A DNA stretch of 20,076 nt from CAYVAP01 sp964343195 (GCA_964343195.1 CAYFIR010000122.1:1-20076), one strand, 5' to 3'. Shown: positions 7,317 to 14,539, counted from the first letter of the stretch. Notes: generated by a model from the sequence alone, not told the origin. Numbers and translations: made by a program.

Positions 7317-7586
7317 TCATCCTACCCCACAACTCCCCCCGGATTCAGGCCGTACCTGCCCATCCAGGCTGATGAGCTGATCCAGTCGGATGGTGAGACC
7401 ATTACTCAGGCGCATGAATTCCTCGCCATTTTTGGCCCAAAGATCTTCTATTCGCGCGTTGATGACCAGTTCGGTATCACGACCTGATTCTGTGTACCGG
7501 ATCTCAACCTCTTTGCGGCGCATGGCCGCAATCTCCAGGAGGTCGTAGTAGTTGCAGTCTATGGGGATGTAGGGGAACGAATTCAT
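7317..7586 (-). CDS. Rof-like Rho-binding antiterminator
   Basis: This 89-residue protein has the make-up of the Rof family (Rho-binding antiterminator). It starts 'YIPIDCNYYDLLEIAAM', like the 'YxPIxCxxYDxLE' start of E. coli Rof. It continues with a small Sm-like beta barrel: 'KEVEIRYTE', 'ARIEDLWAKNGEEFMRLSNG' and 'TIRLDQLISLDG'. In E. coli, Rof binds the Rho hexamer and blocks its RNA loading, which lowers Rho-dependent termination. Whether this copy binds Rho is inference. It stands alone, convergent with the rhomboid gene. The last ~10 residues (Gly/Ser-rich) are probably disordered. The assignment rests on motif likeness and size. Confidence 0.75.
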   Translation of the reverse strand: MNSFPYIPIDCNYYDLLEIAAMRRKEVEIRYTESGRDTELVINARIEDLWAKNGEEFMRLSNGLTIRLDQLISLDGQVRPESGGSCGVG

Positions 7587-7918
7587 TTTGCTGGCAAAAA
7601 GTGGTTTGGGAAAAACTCAAAAGTGGCTGTTACGTTGCTTTCGTTTCAACGAAAAGATTCCATAGGAGTTTGACTTTCGGAAACCATGGCGAGCGATGCT
7701 GCCACAGGTGTCCAGTACAGTATGTTGGATATTTTGCGAAGGTGGATAAAATTTGTTGTGGTAGCTAATTTGTTGATAATTAGTGGTTTGAAAAGCTGTG
7801 TGTGAGCTTTTTATGAGAAAAAGATCAGATGAGCTAAACCTTTTTTCCATTCAAGGGGTACAGTAATTCAGGTATTCGACGGAAGCCAAGTAAATTTTCA
7901 CTTCCAATCTTTTCCGTC
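7587..7918. other. Intergenic region between divergent genes
   Basis: This 332-base AT-rich gap lies between the divergent Rof-like and lipoprotein genes and should hold both promoters. A small perfect hairpin (TTTCGTT-TC-AACGAAA) is centred at 7646, close to the Rof-like gene. TAAATTTT near 7890-7897 is close to a -7 element for the lipoprotein gene. A 77-codon minus-strand frame (7617-7850) has no family features or composition of a protein, and I leave it out. Confidence 0.35.
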
Positions 7919-8452
7919 ATGAGATACCTCCCCTTTACTACCGTTTTGCTCGTCACTCTGATGATTGCTTTCACTGGATGCGGTGAATTGCTCAAGGAGC
8001 ACCTGAACCTCAAGCTCGGTTATCCCGTCGAGCAGACTTTCAAGGTCCCGGCCTTCGATCAGACTGGCTACCATGAATTCGCCCAGTTTGTGCTCTCCAG
8101 TGACGTCACCGAATTTCTGGAAGACAACAATGTGGATTACTCCACTTTTGACCGGGCTACCATCTCCGAAGTTACCCTGACCATCCTGACCCCTGGGGTG
8201 TCATTTGACATCCTTTCCGACGTCAAGGTAGAGGTTGAACTGGAAGGGCAGCGCCACGCTTTGGCTGTGGTGGAGATCCCTGAGGGGGAAACCACCGAAT
8301 TGACCGTCCCGGTTACCGATGAACTAAACGTTGCAACCCTGTTACAGAAAGAAAGCGCCACCTTCTACATATCCGGAACCCTGGAGAAGCCGCTAGAGGT
8401 GGAAACCGAAATCCAGGCCCGAGTGAAGTATGAACTGGCTTTGGGACTATAG
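7919..8452 (+). CDS. Hypothetical lipoprotein
   Basis: This 177-residue protein has a lipoprotein signal peptide with lipobox 'FTGC' (lipid-attached Cys21). The mature part is rich in Val, Thr and Glu and alternates in the way of a beta sandwich ('VTLTILTPGVSFDILSDVKV', 'EVELEGQRHALAVVEI', 'FYISGTLEKPLEVETEIQAR'). It resembles small beta-sandwich lipoproteins that are common in Bacteroidota, but I recognise no named family. It would be anchored in the outer or inner membrane facing the periplasm or outside. It stands alone and ends just before a palindromic repeat and a two-way terminator. The ATG at 7919 is the only start that gives a good signal peptide. Confidence 0.8.
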   Translation: MRYLPFTTVLLVTLMIAFTGCGELLKEHLNLKLGYPVEQTFKVPAFDQTGYHEFAQFVLSSDVTEFLEDNNVDYSTFDRATISEVTLTILTPGVSFDILSDVKVEVELEGQRHALAVVEIPEGETTELTVPVTDELNVATLLQKESATFYISGTLEKPLEVETEIQARVKYELALGL

Positions 8453-8490
8453 TCTGAAAAGTGTGGTTCTCTGATATTTTTAGCGGAGAG

Positions 8491-8646
8491 AAAAGGGGGT
8501 ACGACCCCTCTGGGGTCGAGTCGGTGGCGCTACGTGAGCTACAAAGGTCAGACCTCTACGAGGTCTCCCGCGCTGGCTTTATCCCTACCTTGTCGCATAG
8601 CCGTTGACCTTGGATGCGAATCCTGTAGGGGTCGTACCTTTTTCCT
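8491..8646. repeat. Nested palindromic extragenic element
   Basis: A ~155-base element between two convergent genes is bounded by a perfect 12-base inverted repeat, GGTACGACCCCT (8498-8509) and AGGGGTCGTACC (8627-8638), flanked by an A run on one side and a T run on the other. Inside are further hairpins built from related words: GACCCC-TCT-GGGGTC (8503-8517) and AGACCTC-TAC-GAGGTCT (8550-8566). It has no coding frame worth calling. The architecture is that of a MITE-like or REP-like element. Whether other copies exist in the genome cannot be seen here. Confidence 0.6.
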
Positions 8647-8696
8647 ATACATTCCCGCCATTTTTGTCAGAGAACCGAAAATGTCCTTGCATATAG

Positions 8697-8734
8697 AAAC
8701 AACCGAGTCTTCAAATAGAGGACTCGGTTGTTTT
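8697..8734. terminator. Bidirectional intrinsic terminator
   Basis: A 13-base perfect stem, AAACAACCGAGTC (8697-8709) with GACTCGGTTGTTT (8721-8733), encloses an 11-base loop and ends in a T run on each strand. It lies between the convergent lipoprotein gene (stop at 8452) and the VWA gene (stop at 8759). It can therefore end both transcripts, and it is 25 bases from the VWA stop. Confidence 0.85.
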
Positions 8735-8758
8735 GTATGATGGCGTTTAGGTTCTGGG

Positions 8759-9775
8759 CTACGGAATAACCACGGTAAACGGCACCAGGAACGATTCCCC
8801 ATTTTCCAGGGTTACGACGACCTCCAGGTCCACCCGCTGCCCGGAAATAAAGCTGCCAGAATTCAGGGCCAGGTCCCAAACGGCCTGGTAAGTGTCAGCG
8901 CTTCCTTCTAGCAGGTTGCCGAGTGTTCCAAACATCGAGATCAATTGAGGAGCATCAGCGGCCCACATAAAGGCTCCGCCCGTTTCATAGGCCATGTTAC
9001 CCAATACAGCGAAGTCCACCCCACGGCTCAGGCCCACTGTATAGAGCTTGATATTGGTCGATTTGGCATACTCGATTACTTCTTCCAGGGTACGATCCCC
9101 TTCGGTATCTTCGCCATCGGTGAATACTACCACCGCGCGGTTATCTCCGGTGGCACGGTCATCGGTATATTCGATCATTTCGTAGGCGGAGAGGTAGAGT
9201 GGGGTATTGCCTCCAGCCTGACCATAGAGGTCGTTGATGTCATCGACATAGCGGTCCCCGCGCTCTGTGAAGTCCCCAAAGATTTTGGTGTCGCCTCCAA
9301 AGAGGGTATTGGCTGGGAAGAATGCTGCAGTTGCGCGATCGTTTTCTCCCAGACGGCTCAGAAAGAGCTTGGCGGCATCGAGACGCAGTTCATCGGGGTC
9401 ATTGTCATTCATGGATCCTGACTGGTCGATGAGCAAGGCCGCTTCGTATGCGTTGTTTTCGTCACGTGTTTGAAGCGTGATGGAGCTGAGAGTCTTTTGG
9501 ACATCGAGCGAAACGGCCTCGATGGTGAAGTTGTCTGCATCAAGGTCTGGTCGGGCTATCCCGAAGCGATCAAACAGGTACAGATCTACACTCACCTGTA
9601 GAGTGGTAGCACTGGCAGAGATAACCGAAATTTCGGTGACAGCTCCTCCCGGCTTACTGAGTTTCCCGGCATCAATCTCGAAGGGAGTTCGGTTATCGGC
9701 GATTTTACATCCGCTAAACATGAGGGCGGTGAACAGTATCAGGAGGGCAGACAGGGTGTATTTATGAGAAAGCAT
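8759..9775 (-). CDS. VWA-domain lipoprotein
   Basis: This 338-residue protein starts with a lipoprotein signal peptide ('LMFSGC', lipid-attached Cys23). Residues ~45-105 form a beta-rich N-terminal part. Residues ~108-290 are a von Willebrand factor A domain with a complete metal-ion site: Asp117-x-Ser119-x-Ser121 in 'LLIDQSGSM', Thr191 in 'GGNTPLYLS', and Asp220 in 'VVVFTDGEDTEG'. A short beta-rich tail ends in 'VPFTVVIP'. VWA domains with an intact metal site bind protein or carbohydrate partners. A cell-surface or periplasmic adhesion or assembly role is plausible but unproven. I chose the ATG at 9775 because it gives the signal peptide; the frame is open 27 codons further up. It follows the beta-barrel gene with a 38-base gap on the same strand and ends at a strong terminator. 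Confidence 0.87.
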   Translation of the reverse strand: MLSHKYTLSALLILFTALMFSGCKIADNRTPFEIDAGKLSKPGGAVTEISVISASATTLQVSVDLYLFDRFGIARPDLDADNFTIEAVSLDVQKTLSSITLQTRDENNAYEAALLIDQSGSMNDNDPDELRLDAAKLFLSRLGENDRATAAFFPANTLFGGDTKIFGDFTERGDRYVDDINDLYGQAGGNTPLYLSAYEMIEYTDDRATGDNRAVVVFTDGEDTEGDRTLEEVIEYAKSTNIKLYTVGLSRGVDFAVLGNMAYETGGAFMWAADAPQLISMFGTLGNLLEGSADTYQAVWDLALNSGSFISGQRVDLEVVVTLENGESFLVPFTVVIP

Positions 9776-9813
9776 GTTGCTGAAAATTATTGGGGTGAAA
9801 AAGGTAAAAAGGT

Positions 9814-10638
9814 TTATTGGGCAAAGCGTGAACCTGAGAGCCGGTATCCAAGGCAAATGCTGACACTGGCATTTCCATATCCCGATGAGCGGTTGAGCGG
9901 GGAAGTCAACAGGTTGCCCTCAATGCGAAGGTGCAGGCTTTCAGAAAGCGGGATGGAGCCACCCAGCAATACCCCTGCGTAGGTGTCTTCCAGGTTTTGG
10001 TATTCCGTGACGACACGGGATTCGGAGGAGAGAATGTCGCTGCGTTTTGTGTTGATCCAAACGATGTCGTTGTCGCGCACTACCAAACGGGCAGCATTGG
10101 CCGACCCCAGGCTTACGCCCCCAAAGAGCGCTCCTCCATTCTGTGTCAGGAGTTCTATCTGGATGGGGAAATCCACGACGGTAGCAGAGTATTTCTCCTG
10201 GTAAAACAGCTCCTCATCGTACTGGAACTCATTGTCGGCGTAGTTTTGCTGGGTGAACCACTTGGAGCCTGTTCCCCGCACTCCAATTCCTACTTTCACA
10301 AACAGGTTTTCGGTGAGGGCATAGGCTAGATTGGCACCAAAGTGGGCTCCGAATACGGGTGGGATACCAGCATCGCCTGTCACACTTCCCTCGACGGTAT
10401 AGGGGAAGTCCGAATTCTGGTCAAAATCACGGGTTTTGAAATCTCCGATGTAAGACCTTAGGTCGCTGCTTGCCCCACCAAATGGGATTGAAACATTAGG
10501 GCCCAGGTAAACATCCAGGCTGAACTTTGAGAGGATATCGCCTGTCTCCTGGCTCATGCTAACTGAGATAAAGCCAATGCCTATCCCTAGCAGCAAAGTC
10601 AGTCGCAGAATTGTGGGTTTAGGGGAAAAGTGAATCAT
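9814..10638 (-). CDS. Exported beta-barrel outer-membrane protein
   Basis: This 274-residue protein has a signal peptide (~1-30, ending near 'SVSMSQ'). The mature part has alternating, amphipathic strands separated by polar loops: 'FSLDVYLGPNVSIPFGG', 'VFGAHFGANLAYALTENLFV', 'KVGIGVRGTGSKWF', 'ALFGGVSLGSANAARL', 'YAGVLLGGSIPLSESLHLRI' and 'ASVSICLGYRL'. This is the look of the small 8- to 12-strand porin-like outer-membrane proteins (OMP_b-brl type) of Bacteroidota. The stop is followed after 38 bases by the VWA lipoprotein gene, and the two probably share a transcript. It is divergent from the ECF sigma gene. The ligand or cargo is unknown. Confidence 0.78.
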   Translation of the reverse strand: MIHFSPKPTILRLTLLLGIGIGFISVSMSQETGDILSKFSLDVYLGPNVSIPFGGASSDLRSYIGDFKTRDFDQNSDFPYTVEGSVTGDAGIPPVFGAHFGANLAYALTENLFVKVGIGVRGTGSKWFTQQNYADNEFQYDEELFYQEKYSATVVDFPIQIELLTQNGGALFGGVSLGSANAARLVVRDNDIVWINTKRSDILSSESRVVTEYQNLEDTYAGVLLGGSIPLSESLHLRIEGNLLTSPLNRSSGYGNASVSICLGYRLSGSRFAQ

Positions 10639-10696
10639 AAATTGGGTGTTTGGATTGATGAGGTCTATTACAATTAACGTTCGAAAGGTGAATTCT

Positions 10697-10704
10697 TACA
10701 TTTG
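10697..10704 (+). promoter_or_regulatory. Bacteroidota-type -7 element ahead of the ECF sigma gene
   Basis: TACATTTG is an exact match to the Bacteroidota -7 consensus TAnnTTTG and points toward the sigma gene, ~105 bases upstream of its ATG. No exact -33 TTTG is present at the expected distance. The implied leader contains a small hairpin, GCAGG-GGCAGT-CCTGC (10720-10735), followed by an A run. Confidence 0.5.
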
Positions 10705-10809
10705 CCAGAGATTAAGCATGCAGGGGCAGTCCTGCAAAAAATGAAAAAATTGGCAGAAGAAATTGAACCTTATGTTTCTTGAAGGGTAAGCCCCTTTGAA
10801 CGGCCACCT

Positions 10810-11400
10810 ATGGGCATATTTCGGCAGACATATCGAGACCAATCAGATGAGACTCTCATGGCAAGGGTCGGAAAGGGGGATGAGCAAGCGCTTAATCTGC
10901 TTTACGATCGCTATAGCCAGAAACTCCTGAATTACTTTTTTCGGATGCTGAATTATGACGAGGCACGGGCGCAGGATTTGTTGCAGGATCTGTTTGTCAA
11001 GCTGATTGAAAAACCCCACCTGTTTGATGCTGGAAGAAAGTTCAGTACATGGGTATTTGCCATCGCGTCAAATATGATCAAGAACGAGTATCGACGTCGG
11101 CAGGTACGCAGCGTGATGACCTATCCGGAGGATATGAACGGGTTGGAAGTGCCACATGCAGAAGATAGTGGGGAAGAATGGCTAGATCTACAGCAGTTTG
11201 GGGCGGTACTGGAAGACGAGATGCAGCGGCTGAGTGAAAATCACCGCGAAGTTTTTATTCTGCGTTATCAGGAAGATATGTCGATCAGGGAAATTGCCGA
11301 AGTAATGACCTGTTCGGAGGGGACGGTAAAATCCCGGCTGTTTTATGCCCTGCGAAAACTCTCAAAAGGGCTAAAAACCTTTGACCCTCACGCTGGGTAA
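10810..11400 (+). CDS. ECF-type RNA polymerase sigma factor
   Basis: This 196-residue protein has the two conserved ECF sigma regions. Sigma-2 (~25-95) contains 'LYDRYSQKLLNYFFRML', 'QDLLQDLFVKLIE' and 'FSTWVFAIASNMIKNEYRRR', the core-binding and -10-reading helices. Sigma-4 (~138-190) contains 'LSENHREVFILRYQEDMSIR', 'EIAEVMTCSEGTVKSRLFYA' and 'LRKLSKG', the -35-reading helix-turn-helix. The linker (~105-137) is acidic. The gene is followed after 34 bases by a one-pass membrane protein likely to be its anti-sigma factor. It is divergent from the beta-barrel/VWA pair, so those envelope genes are candidate targets, but no shared promoter motif is visible. The ATG at 10810 gives the usual ECF N terminus. 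Confidence 0.92.
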   Translation: MGIFRQTYRDQSDETLMARVGKGDEQALNLLYDRYSQKLLNYFFRMLNYDEARAQDLLQDLFVKLIEKPHLFDAGRKFSTWVFAIASNMIKNEYRRRQVRSVMTYPEDMNGLEVPHAEDSGEEWLDLQQFGAVLEDEMQRLSENHREVFILRYQEDMSIREIAEVMTCSEGTVKSRLFYALRKLSKGLKTFDPHAG

Positions 11401-11434
11401 GCGTCGTTCATTTGTAACCAGAAGCCAAGAAGCT

Positions 11435-11917
11435 ATGCCAAGTACGAAGGAAATATGGAATCAGAACCTGGAGGAGCTCATCCGGCAAAAGCCTTTTGAG
11501 ATGCTTTCAGTGGAGGAGCGGGCATCTGTATTGATAGAATTGGAGGCAGATGAATATCGTCGCCTCCGCGAAACGGCCCTCATGGCCTCCCGGTACCTGG
11601 AACGTCCCATCGCCTCACCACACCCTCGCCCGGAGATCAGGACCGAGCTACATCAGCGTCTCAAAAAGCGTCGTTCGCTGGGACGGCGCATCGGAAAGGT
11701 ACTGGACCACCGGATGCCGGTGTGGCAGGTGGCCGCAGCTGCAGTGGTACTGGTGCTTATGATCCAATTAGGGGGGAAGTCCCGCTTCTCTGGGGCTGGA
11801 GCGGCTAATGGACCTCTTTTCGCTGACTCTACCCTGCATGACAGTGCGGTACAGCCCGTCTGGGATCCGGAAGGGGATACCTCATTTTTCCAGCAGGGAA
11901 AAACTGATACGCTGTAG
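11435..11917 (+). CDS. Putative anti-sigma factor, single membrane helix
   Basis: This 160-residue protein has an N-terminal cytoplasmic part with 'MLSVEERASVLIELEADEYR', a Leu/Glu-rich helical region (~20-55) like that of proteins encoded beside ECF sigma genes in Bacteroidota. A basic stretch (~75-93) follows, then one membrane helix (~95-112, 'VWQVAAAAVVLVLMI') and a ~48-residue tail outside. No zinc-binding anti-sigma motif (HxxxCxxC) is present, so it is not a classical ZAS protein. The role is inferred from its place 34 bases after the sigma gene and from its layout. I chose the ATG at 11435. The frame is open upstream into the sigma gene from a TTG at 11381, but that part looks non-coding. 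Confidence 0.72.
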   Translation: MPSTKEIWNQNLEELIRQKPFEMLSVEERASVLIELEADEYRRLRETALMASRYLERPIASPHPRPEIRTELHQRLKKRRSLGRRIGKVLDHRMPVWQVAAAAVVLVLMIQLGGKSRFSGAGAANGPLFADSTLHDSAVQPVWDPEGDTSFFQQGKTDTL

Positions 11918-11987
11918 CATGCAATCAATCCTTTAGCTGGACTTTATTCAAAATGCTTTTCCAATTGCAGTGTCGCCTTCAGCGGGA

Positions 11988-12013
11988 CTTACTTCTTTTT
12001 CAAAAGAAGTAAG
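11988..12013. terminator. Hairpin downstream of the sigma/anti-sigma genes
   Basis: A perfect ~12-base stem (CTTACTTCTTTT at 11988-11999 with AAAAGAAGTAAG at 12002-12013) with a very small loop lies 70 bases after the anti-sigma stop. It could serve as a terminator or as one end of the adjoining repeat copy. The other full repeat copy, at the right end of the window, also ends in a T-rich hairpin, which supports the second reading. Confidence 0.5.
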
Positions 12014-12022
12014 CAAGAAAAG

Positions 12023-12097
12023 TTCGGCATTTCAGGCTGCCCCTCAAGCCGCCCCGAGCGCCAAATGCCGGGCCAACGCCACCCCAGGCTTGCTTTA
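12023..12097 (-). repeat. Dispersed ~75-bp repeat, copy A
   Basis: This stretch is the reverse complement of 19856-19929, with about five differences. The shared core on the minus strand reads TAAAGCAAGCCTGGGG, continues through CCCGGCATTTGGCGCTCGGG and ends GCCTGAAATGCCGAA. It lies in the 378-base gap between the anti-sigma gene and gldH. Minus-strand frames across such repeats produce spurious 'proteins', and I do not call one. Two full copies in 20 kb, both intergenic, suggest many copies in the genome. Confidence 0.85.
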
Positions 12098-12138
12098 GAT
12101 CTCTTTGTACAATATTGATTGCTGAAAGTAGTTCAAGA

Positions 12139-12177
12139 ATTAACCAACATCCACATAAAACCCTGATGTTGGTTAAT
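12139..12177. repeat. Perfect inverted repeat
   Basis: ATTAACCAACATC (12139-12151) and GATGTTGGTTAAT (12165-12177) form a perfect 13-base stem with a 13-base loop. There is no T run on either side, so it is not a standard intrinsic terminator. It lies between repeat copy A and gldH and could be a transcript end, a protein-binding site or a small repeat. Nothing else is evident between 12178 and 12295. Confidence 0.6.
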
Positions 12178-12295
12178 TGCTGATGGTCAATTTGCAGGTA
12201 ATAGGAAGGGATTTTTCCCATTTAAAAATGGATAAAGACCAGTTTGGGCCGATAAGGGAAAATCCAAACATATGAGCCTCTTAGGCCTGGCAGGC

Positions 12296-12739
12296 TTAAT
12301 CTTCTGACAAAACCCTAACTTCATGCACCTCGCACAGCGATGAGTCCCGCATAAAGTGAAATAACTTGAACGTATAATCTCCCGCCTGTGGCAATTCAAG
12401 CTGCGGGCGGGAGTTTATATTCCATCGGACGGTGCCACCTGAGATCGGTGCCAGCCATTCTCCTTCTTTGGTCAGCAATTCCTCTTCTATCAGATATTCC
12501 CGGGGCTGATCGAGACCGGGCCCCATGCACAGCACCTTCAGGAACAGATTCTGGGTGCGAAACTCCGTGCCCAACTCGAGCTCAACTGCAGGGAAGGTAG
12601 CTCCCTTTTCCAGTGTCTGGGTCCAGGTCAGGGTATCTGCCAGGGGCCAGCAACCGTCTTCAAGCTCAAGATGAGCCAAACGGTCCTGGCTGGTACAGCC
12701 AGCCAGGCTTAGCAGAAGCAGAGGGATCAGGTATCTCAT
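12296..12739 (-). CDS. gldH: Gliding-motility-type lipoprotein GldH
   Basis: This 147-residue lipoprotein (lipobox 'SLAGC', lipid-attached Cys15) matches GldH: 'GCWPLADTLTWTQ' near the N terminus, 'TQNLFLKVL' in the middle, 'LTKEGEWLAPISG' and 'LPQAGDYTFKLFHFMRD' near the end. In Flavobacterium johnsoniae, GldH is needed for gliding. The family is also kept in non-gliding Bacteroidota, so its presence does not prove motility. Its start overlaps the stop of ricT (ATGA at 12736-12739), the ricT-gldH order known from this phylum, which strengthens the call and points to translational coupling. No other gld, spr or type IX secretion genes are in the window. Confidence 0.85.
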   Translation of the reverse strand: MRYLIPLLLLSLAGCTSQDRLAHLELEDGCWPLADTLTWTQTLEKGATFPAVELELGTEFRTQNLFLKVLCMGPGLDQPREYLIEEELLTKEGEWLAPISGGTVRWNINSRPQLELPQAGDYTFKLFHFMRDSSLCEVHEVRVLSED

Positions 12740-14118
12740 GAGCTTTTATCGGAGGAGTTGTTGGGGTTCTGTTTTTTATTTCCGGACCGATTTCTTCCGC
12801 CACGGCCTCTGCCTTTAGGCCTGCGGTTTTTCTGGTTTGAATTACGGCCCCCATTGTTGTTTTGGCCGCCCTCGTTATTCTGAGGAGGATTGCCCCCCTG
12901 ATTTTCCTGGGGCTTCTGATCTTTGCTTTGTCCCCTTCCCTGATTTCTGGGTCGGGAATTCTGTTTTTGATTTTTGTTCTTGGGCTTCTTGTTGCCACCT
13001 CTTCGGCGCTTGTTACGCGGCTCTTTAGGGGGGAGTTCCGTCCCGACAACATCCACAAAATCCAGGGAATCAAGGCGGTTTTGTTCCTCGTCATCCGAAG
13101 TCTGTGGTATGGCCCTGTCCGCTAGCTGTACATCCGGCTTTTCTCCCTTTGCATTGAGTTCAGCTATCTCCTTGACCTCGGAAACATCAAGGGGATGCCA
13201 GGTGGTTTCATTGGCATAGCTAAACCACATCCGGCGTTTGAAGATGTCGGTTTTCTGGAGAAAAGCCCTGCCTTTAGCGGTATCAATTTTTTCTATCTGG
13301 GGGAAATCCTGTAGGGCATCGAGGTAGGAATCCAGCTCAAAATTGAGGCAGCACTTCAACCGACCACACAGGCCGGAAATCTTCATGGGATTCAGCGACA
13401 GGTTTTGATATCGGGCAGCCGAGGTACTCACTGTTTTGAACTCGGTGAGCCATGTCGAGCAGCAGAGTTCACGGCCACAGGAACCAATGCCTCCAACCAG
13501 ACCTGCTTCATGGCGCAGGCCTATCTGTTTCATTTCCACCCGGATTTTGAATTCGCGGGCTAGTATCTTGATCAGCTCGCGAAAGTCCACCCGATGGTCC
13601 GCGATGTAGTAAAAGGTCGCTTTGGCATTGTCTCCCTGGTATTCGACATCGCTGAGCTTCATGTCGAGATTCAGTTCTCCGATGATCTCACGACCCCTGA
13701 CGAGGGTTTCCTTCTCCCGGTCCCGAACCAGATCCAGCAGTTCCAGGTCTTTTTCGTTGGCCTTTCGGTAAATGCGGGGAATATCTTTCAGCGATTTCCG
13801 ATAGCCCTTCTTTTTCATCTGCAACTCGGCACTCACTCCTCCGAGGGAAAGAGAGCCGATGTCATAGCCACGGTCGCTTTCTACCACGACCATATCTCCG
13901 ATGTATAGCCTCAGTCCATTAACATTTCTGAAGAAGCCCTTCCGTGTATTTTTGAACCGAATTTCGTAAATGTTATCAACCTCTGTCTGGCCCGGAGCCA
14001 GCATATTGTTAAGCCAATCAAAGGCGTTGAGTTTGTTGCATCCTCCTGTGGAGCATCCTCCGTTGCGGCCGCAGCCTGCCGGTGAGCACCCACCACTGCC
14101 ACAAGATCCACATCCCAT
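12736..14118 (-). CDS. ricT: RicT/YaaT-like PSP1-domain protein
   Basis: This 460-residue protein has a Cys/Gly-rich N terminus with six Cys in the first 27 residues, then a PSP1-type core (~45-270). The core holds 'NVNGLRLYIGDMVVVESDRG', 'ATFYYIADHRVDFRELIKIL' and the two Cys motifs 'GSCGRELCCSTW' (~212-223) and 'GLCGRLKCCLNFE' (~249-261). In Bacillus, RicT (YaaT) works with RicA and RicF as an iron-sulfur complex that steers RNase Y. The Bacteroidota version is less studied. Residues ~366-460 are a low-complexity tail rich in Lys, Arg, Asn, Gln and Gly with RGG-like pieces, suited to binding RNA. The gene overlaps gldH by four bases. The upstream gap holds no exact -7 element (TATGTCTG is one base off). 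Confidence 0.9.
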   Translation of the reverse strand: MGCGSCGSGGCSPAGCGRNGGCSTGGCNKLNAFDWLNNMLAPGQTEVDNIYEIRFKNTRKGFFRNVNGLRLYIGDMVVVESDRGYDIGSLSLGGVSAELQMKKKGYRKSLKDIPRIYRKANEKDLELLDLVRDREKETLVRGREIIGELNLDMKLSDVEYQGDNAKATFYYIADHRVDFRELIKILAREFKIRVEMKQIGLRHEAGLVGGIGSCGRELCCSTWLTEFKTVSTSAARYQNLSLNPMKISGLCGRLKCCLNFELDSYLDALQDFPQIEKIDTAKGRAFLQKTDIFKRRMWFSYANETTWHPLDVSEVKEIAELNAKGEKPDVQLADRAIPQTSDDEEQNRLDSLDFVDVVGTELPPKEPRNKRRRGGNKKPKNKNQKQNSRPRNQGRGQSKDQKPQENQGGNPPQNNEGGQNNNGGRNSNQKNRRPKGRGRGGRNRSGNKKQNPNNSSDKSS

Positions 14119-14504
14119 AGTGTAGGTGTATTATGTCAATAGCCAGACATAAACATTTGTATGCCAGCTAGTTAAAAGAAAAAATGCAAGAGAGATGGGA
14201 TTGTATGCGGAAACGTCTCTCCAGTTTTACTCTGGAGATTGATATTTCGGCAAGGAAGCCTGCAGGATAAAAAGGATATCTATGCAAAGGGGAAGTTCCC
14301 CAGGGTTACTTACGTCCAGCGAGGCGTTTGTATCATCACGCCCACTCTCTGTCATTGGCCTGAAAGACCAGGTACTTGTTTGGTGAAAAAAGAACGAAGT
14401 ACATATATCAGGGCCAACCTGCTATATGATTATACTCATCATAAATCTAGTGGATTGTAGGGAAACATCAAACCATAAGGACTGGCAGGCAGAATTTTAG
14501 CGAC
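14119..14504. other. Intergenic region upstream of ricT
   Basis: This is ~385 bases between ricT and the terminator of the peroxiredoxin side. It holds a 7-base perfect hairpin (TCTCCAG/CTGGAGA, 14218-14238) and a GGGGAA/TTCCCC dyad near 14290. A 73-codon plus-strand frame (14239-14460) has no protein-like features. The ricT promoter should be near 14119-14220. I see no RNA gene that I can name. Confidence 0.35.
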
Positions 14505-14539
14505 AAAAAAAATCGCAACCCTGAAAACCAGGGCTGCGA
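14505..14539 (-). terminator. Intrinsic terminator, minus strand
   Basis: On the minus strand, a 10-base-pair stem with one mismatch (arms 14529-14539 and 14513-14523, loop of five) is followed at once by eight T (14512 down to 14505). This is a textbook intrinsic terminator for transcripts coming from the peroxiredoxin gene, whose stop lies 180 bases upstream of it. Confidence 0.8.

Noticed and set aside
7617..7850. 77-codon minus-strand frame between the Rof-like and lipoprotein genes
   Set aside because: No domain, no signal, and it would fill the promoter region of two divergent genes.
12000..12221. Minus-strand frame across repeat copy A (and 19717-19995 across copy B)
   Set aside because: Both frames are translations of the same dispersed repeat. 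The shared peptide stretch comes from the repeat and not from gene homology.
14239..14460. 73-codon plus-strand frame between ricT and the peroxiredoxin terminator
   Set aside because: No family features, and the composition is not that of a typical protein; it also covers a hairpin and a dyad.
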